From Alistipes sp. (GTDB taxonomy: Bacteria; Bacteroidota; Bacteroidia; Bacteroidales; Rikenellaceae): a DNA stretch of 64,000 nt. A program made the position numbers and the translations under genes. The notes under the pieces were generated by a model. That model searched no databases, was not told where the DNA came from, and saw only the letters and a program-made list of their open reading frames with translations. The stretch is taken from positions 124,001 through 188,000 of the forward strand of contig JAHHQM010000003.1 of NCBI GenBank assembly GCA_020026395.1, given 5' to 3'. Positions 42,977 to 51,039 of this stretch are shown piece by piece. The stretch's first letter is position 1. Every line of letters starts with the position of its first letter.

Positions 42977-44977
42977 ATGCTGAAACGAATTTTCACCCTT
43001 CTTTTTCTGTTCGCAACCCTTACGGCCGCGGCCGACGAAGGATGGATTTTGCGAGCCACGGACTACAAAGCCGACTATACGGGTGCCTCGGTGGCCAACG
43101 GAACGCTGGGCATCCTCCCCTGGAAAGAGCCTTTCGAGGTGCGCCACGTCATTCTGAACCACGTGTTCGAATACAGTGCCGCAACCCGCGTGAACGGTGT
43201 TTTGCGCGGACTGAACCCCTTCCGCCTGCGGATGGAAGTCGATAACCGACCTTTAAGCGAGGAGATGATCTCACAATGGGAGCAGTCGATCGATATGAAA
43301 CACGCCCACCACCGTACCGCCTTTACGGCCGATGATCGGGTGCGGGTAGCCTACTCGGTGACGGCTCTGCGCAACATGCCTTATGCAGGCATGATCGAGG
43401 TGGAGGTCGAAGCACGCGATCGGGTGACCCTGAAATTCACCAACCGCATCGACACCCCCGAAGGCGAATACCAGACGCCCAAATACCTGCGCCAGGCACT
43501 TTTGGTGGACGGACGCCCCATCCGCCTGTTGCGCGCCGATGCCCAAACGCGATTCGGTCGCTACGGCGTATCGGCCGCGTCGATGTTTCTCCTCGACGAA
43601 GGATTCCAACTTTCGGATTCGGACTCCGAGGCTACACTTTCGATCACCCTTCAAAAGGGCGAACGCCGCAAATTCGCGCTTGTCGGGGCAATCTGCACCT
43701 CGCGCGATTTCAGCGATCCGCGCAGCGAAGCCGAGCGTCAGATCATCTACATCGCCCATGAGACGACGGATCGCGTCCTTAAGGCACACGACCGCGCCTG
43801 GGACGAGTTGTGGCAGGGCGACATCCAAATCGAGGGCGACGACGAGGCACAGCGCACCGTGCGTTTCGCGCTGTTCAACCTCTACGCCTCGTGCCGTGCG
43901 GGATCGGCCTTAAGCATCTCCCCCATGGGACTCTCCATGCAGGGCTACAACGGCCATATCTTCTGGGATGCCGAATTGTGGATGTATCCCCCGCTGTTAC
44001 TGCTCAATCAGGACATCGCCCGCTCGATGATCGACTATCGCACCCGCCGTCTGGAACCGGCACGCCGTCGTGCTCTGTCGTACGGCTATCGGGGCGTGAT
44101 GTTCCCGTGGGAATCCGACTGGTTCGGCGAGGAATCGACCCCCACATGGGCAATTACGGGGCCTTTGGAGCACCACATCACGGCAGATGTGGCCATTGCG
44201 GCATGGAACTACTACCGCGTAACGCGCGACGAGAAATGGTTGCGTGAGGAGGGATACCCCATGATGCGCGAGATCGCCGGTTTCTGGATGAGCCGTGTCG
44301 AGCGCAATGCCGACGGTACGTATTCGATTTCGGGTGTGGTCGGTGCGGACGAATACGCCAACAACGTACGCGACAACGCCTTCACGAACGGAGCGGCAAA
44401 GGAAGCACTCCGCGCGGCGGTCAAGGCCGCAAAGGTATGCCGTGAGAAAGCCCCCGAAGCATGGTCGGAAGTGGCCGAAAAGCTCCGCATTCTGACCTCC
44501 AAGGAAGGCATCACCCTCGAATATGAGGGCTACGACGGCGTGATGATCAAACAGGCCGACGTAAACCTTCTGGCCTACCCCTTGGGCGTAATCCGCGATC
44601 GGGATCAGATCCTGCGCGACATGGAATACTACGACCAGAAGATCGACAAGGTGAACGGCCCCGCCATGACCTACAGCATTTTCGCCGTGAACTACGCGCG
44701 TCTGGGGATGGCCGAACAAGCCGAGCAGATGTTCCGCCGCAGTTACCGACCGAACCTGCGCCCGCCATTCGGCGTATTGGCCGAAACACCCACTTCGCAC
44801 AATCCCTACTTCACGACCTGTGCGGGCGGTTTGTTGCAAGCCGTGCTGAACGGATTCGGAGGTTTGGAACTGACCGACCGAGGCATCGAGAAGCGTCCTT
44901 CGGTTCTTCCGCCCTCGTGGCGTCGATTGACGATTACGGGCGTGGGACGGGAACGCAAGACCTACGTGATCGAATAA
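42977..44977 (+). CDS. Secreted glycoside hydrolase family 65 protein
   Basis: 666 residues with a signal peptide ending TAAADE. N-terminal beta-sandwich (~25-270) and an (alpha/alpha)6 barrel (~295-615). The substrate box IFWDAELWMYP near residue 321 and the catalytic acid Glu459 in VVGADEYANN match GH65; the hydrolase-type (trehalase or kojibiose/glucosyl-galactosyl-hydroxylysine glucosidase-like) members have this layout with an export signal, whereas phosphorylases are cytoplasmic. A hydrolase of alpha-glucosides in the periplasm is therefore likely, substrate unknown. Transcribed with the CobW gene. Confidence 0.9.
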   Translation: MLKRIFTLLFLFATLTAAADEGWILRATDYKADYTGASVANGTLGILPWKEPFEVRHVILNHVFEYSAATRVNGVLRGLNPFRLRMEVDNRPLSEEMISQWEQSIDMKHAHHRTAFTADDRVRVAYSVTALRNMPYAGMIEVEVEARDRVTLKFTNRIDTPEGEYQTPKYLRQALLVDGRPIRLLRADAQTRFGRYGVSAASMFLLDEGFQLSDSDSEATLSITLQKGERRKFALVGAICTSRDFSDPRSEAERQIIYIAHETTDRVLKAHDRAWDELWQGDIQIEGDDEAQRTVRFALFNLYASCRAGSALSISPMGLSMQGYNGHIFWDAELWMYPPLLLLNQDIARSMIDYRTRRLEPARRRALSYGYRGVMFPWESDWFGEESTPTWAITGPLEHHITADVAIAAWNYYRVTRDEKWLREEGYPMMREIAGFWMSRVERNADGTYSISGVVGADEYANNVRDNAFTNGAAKEALRAAVKAAKVCREKAPEAWSEVAEKLRILTSKEGITLEYEGYDGVMIKQADVNLLAYPLGVIRDRDQILRDMEYYDQKIDKVNGPAMTYSIFAVNYARLGMAEQAEQMFRRSYRPNLRPPFGVLAETPTSHNPYFTTCAGGLLQAVLNGFGGLELTDRGIEKRPSVLPPSWRRLTITGVGRERKTYVIE

Positions 44978-44984
44978 AAAAAGG

Positions 44985-45011
44985 GCGGAACTCCTTTTCG
45001 AAGAGTTCCGC
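44985..45011. terminator. Bidirectional terminator between GH65 and CcsBA genes
   Basis: GCGGAACTC / GAGTTCCGC stem with A-run to the left and T6 to the right, between convergent genes. Confidence 0.92.
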
Positions 45012-45032
45012 TTTTTTATGTTTAATCGCGTT

Positions 45033-47414
45033 CTATTTCTTCCGCACATAGGCCGCAATGCCGGGCACGACAAAGAACAACCCGAACACCACAAATACCC
45101 ACCACGGCAGAGCAGCCAGACCGCTCGTATTTCCGTAGGCGTGCATACCGCTCAACAGGTAATTCACACCGAAATAGGTCATCAGCACCGACAGGAATGA
45201 GAGTTGCGCCCAAAGGTTAAAACGCAGGTTGTTGCGTTTCTTTTCGAACCATCTCAAGTGCAGTACGGCGGCATAGATCACGGCCGTGATCAGCGCCCAG
45301 GTCTCCTTGGGATCCCAACTCCAGTAGCGCCCCCACGACTCGTTCGCCCAAACGGCACCCAGAAAAATACCGACCATCATCAGCGCAAGACCGATCATCA
45401 GCGCCAGTTCATTGACCATCGTCAGACGGTTGATGCGCTCGGCGATTTCGGCACGATTACGCGATGTCACAAAGGCCGATGCCAGGAGGTTCAGCGTCGA
45501 GATCATGCAGGCCAATCCCAGGAATCCGTAGGAGATCATCAGCGTGGCAACGTGAAACATCAGCCACGGCGATTTCAAGACGGGCACCAGAGGCGTAATC
45601 TGCGGATCCATCCAGCTGAGGCTCGACACGAACAACACCACCCCGCCGAAGAGTACCGACAGTGCAAAGGTCATGAAACTGCGTCTTACGAAGCACAAAC
45701 CCGCACCTACGGCCACCCATGCCAGGAAGACCATCGTCTCGTAGGAGTTGCTCCACGGTGCGTGTCCCGAAATATACCAGCGGATGCCCATGCTCGTGGC
45801 GTGCAACAGGAAAACGGCAACCACACCGCCCAGCAGCACCCAGCGAAGGATGCGTAATGCGGCGGGTTCGCGGCGACGGAACCATTTCACGAAGGTCAGC
45901 ACCAACAACACGCCGCCGAAGATCAGATAGACCCGTTTGGCGTGCTTCAGGAAATCAGCTCGGTTATACCGCGCCTCGGCCTCGATGCGGTCGGTTGCGA
46001 TCTCCAACCCCGCACGATGCTCCTGTTGGTAGGTACGAATATCCTCCAACGCGTGATCCGCCGCCGTCCAATCCGAAGCAATCAGCGCATTTCGGTACGT
46101 ACGGAACAGCGTGACGGTCTTCGTGGAGTCCTCACGGGTCATCACCCCGAGGTCATCGCCCGGTGCCATCCAATGGTGTCCCTCGGTATCGTCCGAACGG
46201 GGGAACAAGCGGATCAACTGCATGTTGAACAACTGATGCAGGAGATTGACCCGTTCGTCCAGTTTCAACAACTCGCGGTCGAGTGCCGAACGCAGGGCGG
46301 GATTCTTCTGGTAGGCCTCCTCGACGGCTGCACCCCAGCGGTAATGTCCCGCAGCATCGAACGCATCGCGGTAAGAGATCGCCTCGCGTCCGTCGGTGAA
46401 TGTTTCGCTCAAAGCCTTATCCTCCACGCGGATAATCGGCTGGTGCGCCCAAAGATTCGGGGCGGAAAGCACACCCAGCAGGAACTGATCCGAATCCAGA
46501 TCCGACACGGACTCCTTAAGCTGGAGCTTTCGCGCCAACTCCGACGAGAACGTATTCACGGGGATGATTCGTCCGTCCATCGACTGCATCGGAAGGTTAC
46601 CGAATCGCTCGGCATGATCGCGGTCGATCGCACGGTAAGAGTCGGCCGTTTGCGCCTTGACGGTCGTTGTCGACAGGAGCAATACGCCCACCGCCACGGC
46701 CTTTAACTGGCTGCTCAAACGGCGGAAGCGTGCGTTTTTGCTCACAAAGCATCCCGCCAGACCCAGGAACAGGATCAGGTAACCCGTATAGGTGATGCGT
46801 CGTCCCGTCACATCGTAACTGACCGACAGGATACTGCCGCCCTCGTCCGAATCGTACGACGCCTGGAAGAAGCGGTAACCCTCGAAATCGAGCACATGGT
46901 TCATATAAACCTTCTGCTCGAAGGTCTTGCCGTCATGGCTGATTTTCAGCGTACTTTCAAACGACGAAGGGCTCTGCGATCCGGGGTAACGCACCAATTC
47001 GAAGTCCAAGAGTTCCACTTCGAACGGAAGCTTTTCCTCGTGCATCGCTCCGCCGTCCCGCACCAGCATCCGATCCGTCCGCTCCCCCTCGCGCAACGAC
47101 ACAACGCCCTCGCGCGAAAAGAAATGCGTAACGGTAGCACCAATCAGCATGATGACAAATGCCCCGTGCACCAGCACATAAGGCCATCGGCGCACCGCCC
47201 ACAAACGGCGGTGCAGCGTCAAGGCCACGAAATTGGCCACCATTGCCACGTGCAGCAGCAAAAACAGCGGCGAATAATAGATCAGCGTCTTGGCCACCGG
47301 CGTGGAGTAGAATTTCTCCACCACCGTGGCGACGGCCATCAGAAGTGCATAAAGACCCATCAGCAGGATGGCACTGCGCGACGAGCGTAAGAATCGAATT
47401 ACTCTTTCAAGCAT
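45033..47414 (-). CDS. ccsBA: Fused cytochrome c synthase CcsBA (ResB-CcsA)
   Basis: System II haem lyase that moves haem across the inner membrane and attaches it to CXXCH motifs. 793 residues. The N-terminal ResB-like part (~1-240) has four membrane helices and a periplasmic loop (HFFSREGVVSLREGERTDRM); a periplasmic domain with helices follows (~260-500); the C-terminal CcsA part has the tryptophan-rich WWD motif WANESWGRYWSWDPKE near 689-704 with flanking histidines. It overlaps the upstream 11-haem cytochrome gene by 16 nt, so lyase and substrate are made together. Confidence 0.94.
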   Translation of the reverse strand: MLERVIRFLRSSRSAILLMGLYALLMAVATVVEKFYSTPVAKTLIYYSPLFLLLHVAMVANFVALTLHRRLWAVRRWPYVLVHGAFVIMLIGATVTHFFSREGVVSLREGERTDRMLVRDGGAMHEEKLPFEVELLDFELVRYPGSQSPSSFESTLKISHDGKTFEQKVYMNHVLDFEGYRFFQASYDSDEGGSILSVSYDVTGRRITYTGYLILFLGLAGCFVSKNARFRRLSSQLKAVAVGVLLLSTTTVKAQTADSYRAIDRDHAERFGNLPMQSMDGRIIPVNTFSSELARKLQLKESVSDLDSDQFLLGVLSAPNLWAHQPIIRVEDKALSETFTDGREAISYRDAFDAAGHYRWGAAVEEAYQKNPALRSALDRELLKLDERVNLLHQLFNMQLIRLFPRSDDTEGHHWMAPGDDLGVMTREDSTKTVTLFRTYRNALIASDWTAADHALEDIRTYQQEHRAGLEIATDRIEAEARYNRADFLKHAKRVYLIFGGVLLVLTFVKWFRRREPAALRILRWVLLGGVVAVFLLHATSMGIRWYISGHAPWSNSYETMVFLAWVAVGAGLCFVRRSFMTFALSVLFGGVVLFVSSLSWMDPQITPLVPVLKSPWLMFHVATLMISYGFLGLACMISTLNLLASAFVTSRNRAEIAERINRLTMVNELALMIGLALMMVGIFLGAVWANESWGRYWSWDPKETWALITAVIYAAVLHLRWFEKKRNNLRFNLWAQLSFLSVLMTYFGVNYLLSGMHAYGNTSGLAALPWWVFVVFGLFFVVPGIAAYVRKK

Positions 47415-49963
47415 CGGATGATTTTTTTGATGACTTTGACAATTTTCTTACGTTTCCAAACAATCACTCCACCCACCGGAATCATCAAAACAAGGAATAC
47501 GATACCCAAGAATTTAATCCACGAGATCAGGACATTGTTTTCACGCAGCAGACCGCCGTGTGCCTCTTCGGTTGCGAAGTTCAGATTGGCCACCTCGGCA
47601 ATCTTGCCCAGCATGGCAATCGGAATCGAACCGTCGGGAATATCCTGGTGACAGGCGATACAGGTGTTGCCGCGCGAAAGTGCATCGCGCTGTTCCCGTG
47701 TCAGCGGCATCGACGTCGGCCAGTGGGTGTCGATGGTCTGTCGCTGTTCGCCCTGCTCGGTCAGAAGCTGCATGAAGTCGTGGTGCAGGCCGCGGATCGC
47801 CTGGATCTGCGCACGGGTGTGACGGCTGATGTTCTCGCCCATCACATCGACCACGTCGGCATAACGTGCCTTCTCGGGATCGGCATCGTAACGGCCGTTG
47901 TCGATACCCAGACCCATCGCCGTGGTATTGCCGTGGCAGTCGGCACACTCGCGCGATTCACGCGATACGGTATGCGGCTGAAGCGGGGCAAGCTCCATGG
48001 TGTGGTAGCCCTTCTCGGTCTTCGGGGCGCGGTTCCAGCACACCACCTGACCGTTGCGGTCGATGACCGTGCTTACAACCTGCAAAACACCCGTCAATGG
48101 CGATACACGCCCCTCGCCGTTGATACCCAGCGGAGGATTCTCCCAGCGGATATGGCTGTAGTCGCCCGCAACCTCGGCGCCCTCCTGCATCACGTGCTGA
48201 CCGCGATAGTCGGCCGTCGTGCCGTCCTCGAAGACCTTCTCGGCCGAGGCCAGCCAATCGATCGACTTCTGACGATAGTCGATCACGTTCTTATAGCCGT
48301 AATATTGCGGTGCCCACGTCGAGTGACAGGCATAGCATTCCAACGTCTCCATATGGCGAGCCACACCCACCATCGCAACCTGTGCCTTGGCGGGATTCTG
48401 CCACGTTTCGTCACGCGTCATATTCTTCAGAACGGGCACTTCGAAATCGTGTCCGCTCTCCGAATGGACGATCACCTTATCGCCCCGACGGACGACATTA
48501 CCCAGCGCATTACCGCGTGCCGACAGCAGGTAGCCGTCCTCGCGCGGATAGACCATACCGAATTTCTTGGTCACCTCCATCGGTTCGTCGGCCACGCCGC
48601 GTGCAAGCGTCATGTCGAGTTTACGGCCGAATTCGTCGCCGTAACCCAGCGGCAGTTCCCACGGATAGTGGGTCGGCGTACCGTGACAATCGGCGCACTC
48701 GATCTCGATCGTGGCCAGGGTCGTCGCATTGAGGTTACCGTTGCCGTGCATGGCGTTGGTCGTATGGCAATCCTGACACAGGAGTCCCATCACCGTGCGG
48801 CCGTCCTTCTCGATGCGGTGGTGCGCGTCGTTGCGGATATATTTAAATACGTAACCCGCATTCTTTTGTTGGGGTTGTCCGTTCTCATCGAACGGGCCGC
48901 GGTTATCGGAGTGACCCAGTGCCATCAGACCCTGGTAAGCATGACCGATACGGCGTCCTGCGGCATGACAGGCGGCACAGGTCGAAACCTGCACACCCGA
49001 AATCGTATGTCCGTTGATCGTGATCGAAGATTTACGCGAACCCTGCATCGAGTGCACCATGAGGTGTCCCGGACGCGAGGTCGAAATCGACGGGTCACCA
49101 CCCTCGTAGTAACCCTCGTTCGAATAAACGCTGTGGCAGGCCGCACAACCCATACCACGGTAGTGACCGCGATCCTGCATACCCTTACTGCTCAAGTGAC
49201 AAGCGTTGCAGTTACGCAGGTAGGAGAATGCCGCCTGTTCGGGCAGGCTCTTCAGTTTGTCGTGTGCCGTTTGCGGAATCTGCTTCAACTCTTTGGGATA
49301 CTGACCGGGGAATTGGGCAGCCATCTCGCGCATGTAGGCCTTATAGGCATCCGATCCGAAACGGGGTTCCTGACCGTCGGGATCATTCTCGGCGTGATCG
49401 GCATAGACATGATCGTAGGTCGAGGTCTGGTGACCGAAACTCCACGTGATGGCCTTCATCTTACCCGCATCGGTATTCATCAGCGAACGATGCACGTTAT
49501 AAGTATGGTCGGCGTGGCACTCGCCGCAGGTGTTCTCATTGACCTGCAAAGCACCCGGCACAGGCGTAAATGCCTTGAGTTTATGACCTTTGGGCACACC
49601 GCGGTGCGCACGATCCTTATCGACCGTTTCGTTGGGGTTACCGCCGTGACATACGACACAACCGTTCGGATCGCCCATTTCGGCGCCCCGCTCCAGAATC
49701 TGACGCATCATCTCCGACGAGAGCGGACGCGTGGGCTCGATGCCCTGGTGACACTTCAGGCAATACTGTCCCTCGGCAGGGAACTTTGCCTGTTCCATTT
49801 GCGAAATGTCGGGATGCCCCTCGGGAAGGGCAGGCGGTGCATTCGACGAATTTCCGGCCGTCAATTGCCAGAAATCGAAATAATAGTTCCCCGTAAAGCC
49901 CGCAATACCCACTGCGGCCAATATCAGAAAACCATTGATTAAACGTCGCCAAGTGTGATTCAT
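47399..49963 (-). CDS. Membrane-anchored 11-haem cytochrome c
   Basis: 854 residues with eleven CXXCH motifs starting at about residues 68, 102, 146, 252, 273, 329, 396, 423, 543, 673 and 768. One membrane helix at each end: ~8-28 (uncleaved anchor) and ~811-836 followed by a basic tail, so the haem part is periplasmic with both termini in the cytoplasm. Spacing is not that of NrfA, MtrA or OTR, and no CXXCK motif is present. No reductase, quinol-oxidising NrfH or other oxidoreductase gene flanks it, only ccsBA. Role in electron transfer is certain by haem content; acceptor unknown. ATG 49963 gives the natural anchor. Confidence 0.9.
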   Translation of the reverse strand: MNHTWRRLINGFLILAAVGIAGFTGNYYFDFWQLTAGNSSNAPPALPEGHPDISQMEQAKFPAEGQYCLKCHQGIEPTRPLSSEMMRQILERGAEMGDPNGCVVCHGGNPNETVDKDRAHRGVPKGHKLKAFTPVPGALQVNENTCGECHADHTYNVHRSLMNTDAGKMKAITWSFGHQTSTYDHVYADHAENDPDGQEPRFGSDAYKAYMREMAAQFPGQYPKELKQIPQTAHDKLKSLPEQAAFSYLRNCNACHLSSKGMQDRGHYRGMGCAACHSVYSNEGYYEGGDPSISTSRPGHLMVHSMQGSRKSSITINGHTISGVQVSTCAACHAAGRRIGHAYQGLMALGHSDNRGPFDENGQPQQKNAGYVFKYIRNDAHHRIEKDGRTVMGLLCQDCHTTNAMHGNGNLNATTLATIEIECADCHGTPTHYPWELPLGYGDEFGRKLDMTLARGVADEPMEVTKKFGMVYPREDGYLLSARGNALGNVVRRGDKVIVHSESGHDFEVPVLKNMTRDETWQNPAKAQVAMVGVARHMETLECYACHSTWAPQYYGYKNVIDYRQKSIDWLASAEKVFEDGTTADYRGQHVMQEGAEVAGDYSHIRWENPPLGINGEGRVSPLTGVLQVVSTVIDRNGQVVCWNRAPKTEKGYHTMELAPLQPHTVSRESRECADCHGNTTAMGLGIDNGRYDADPEKARYADVVDVMGENISRHTRAQIQAIRGLHHDFMQLLTEQGEQRQTIDTHWPTSMPLTREQRDALSRGNTCIACHQDIPDGSIPIAMLGKIAEVANLNFATEEAHGGLLRENNVLISWIKFLGIVFLVLMIPVGGVIVWKRKKIVKVIKKIIRCLKE

Positions 49964-50387
49964 AAAAATACCAATTAATAGTTTTAAGGTAAAATATTCC
50001 AATTATTACACAAATATGGCTACTTTTTGCCAATATTTCAAATTCTAAAAACACCCTCCGAAAAATTTTATTGTTCTATATTTCACAATAAGATTTTATC
50101 ATATTCGGTACTTATATAGAATAGGCTGGTTTTTCTTTTCGGAAAACTCCTTACGCTCAGGCAAATTTAGCACCGAAACCCCGACTTTCCCTATTTTGGT
50201 AAAAAGTTTTCCGATAAGTCCTATTTTAATTTGGAGTAAAAGTCCTACTTTTTGCACCTCATGCCGCGCAGAGGGTGTTTTTGCTCACTCGCGGCATGAA
50301 AAAACTTTGGATCGCCCCTCGGGAATGGTACAGTTCTTGAACGGAATGGGCGATGAAAAACCTGTTAAACTCTAAATTTCAAAAACT
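49964..50387. other. Intergenic region upstream of the 11-haem cytochrome
   Basis: 424 nt, AT-rich, no gene. No exact minus-strand TAnnTTTG box for the cytochrome was found. Three spaced copies of a CCTAyTTT motif lie near 50185-50255, and a 9-bp inverted repeat at 50260-50298. A 12-codon frame at 50352 (MKNLLNSKFQKL) ends at the lost start codon of the following pseudogene and is probably remnant leader. Confidence 0.5.
50260..50298. repeat. Inverted repeat CATGCCGCG / CGCGGCATG
   Basis: Perfect 9-bp arms with a 21-nt loop, followed on plus by an A-run. Between the cytochrome and the decayed hydrolase gene; role unknown. Confidence 0.6.
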
Positions 50388-50970
50388 CTGAAAACAAGCA
50401 AATTTTCACGCACGGCAGTCTTGGGTCTTGCGGCCGTTTGCGGAATCTTCACAATGGAGGACGCCTCGGCATGTACCGGTATTTCGTTCAAGGCGAAAGA
50501 CGGAGGTAAAGTCGTGGGGCGCACCATGGAGTGGGGCGGCTTCTACATGGAATCGCATCTGATGGTCGTTCCGCGCGGATACACCCGTTGGGGACAGACT
50601 CCGTCGGGCGAGAAAGGTCTGATGGGCGAGTTGTTCTACTTCCCGGGCGGTGCTACGAGGAGTACAACCCCGAGCTGAACGCCACGACCATCTACGATGT
50701 GCAGTTCCTGGATTGGCATTGAACAACTTCGACATTCCGATCGGCACCGAGTTCGCCGATCCCGCCAAGTTCACCGACAACCTGCTTTCGGCTACGCAGT
50801 GAACGACGGTATGCGACTTGAAGGAGATGAAGTTCTACTACCGCTCCGAGTGGAATTCGATGATTCGCTGCATCAACCTGAACAGCATCGATTTTGGAAA
50901 GGTCAAGTATCAGACCGCCGAGCTCGATCGCGTCAAGGAGCAGCCCATCGAGTACCTCCAGTTCCGATAG
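50388..50970 (+). pseudogene. Decayed choloylglycine hydrolase (bile salt hydrolase/penicillin acylase family)
   Basis: Translated pieces match the linear amide C-N hydrolase family in order: signal peptide, ASACTGISFKAKDGGKVVGR with the nucleophile Cys, GELFYFPG, YEEYNPELNATTI, LNNFDIPIGTEFADPAKF, and KFYYRSEWNSMIRCINL to the end. Damage: start codon ATG to CTG at 50388 (an in-frame stop precedes it); an in-frame deletion before ELFYFPG; a frameshift near 50652; a deletion of roughly 190 codons between FLDW and LNNF; and a Trp codon turned TGA near 50802. About 195 codons remain of a usual ~350. No product is expected. Confidence 0.9.
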
Positions 50971-50990
50971 GTCTTACTCTAAAACACGAA

Positions 50991-51026
50991 ACACACCGCC
51001 CCATTTCGGAGCGGTGTGTTTTTTTA
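50991..51026. terminator. Terminator between the pseudogene and the S46 peptidase
   Basis: ACACACCGC / GCGGTGTGT stem, 11-nt loop, then seven T on plus; convergent S46 gene ends 14 nt further. Confidence 0.85.
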
Positions 51027-51039
51027 TGCGGTCGGATCG

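Noticed and set aside
47159..49942. 927-codon plus-strand open frame
   Set aside because: Antisense to the 11-haem cytochrome, whose eleven CXXCH motifs make the minus frame certain.
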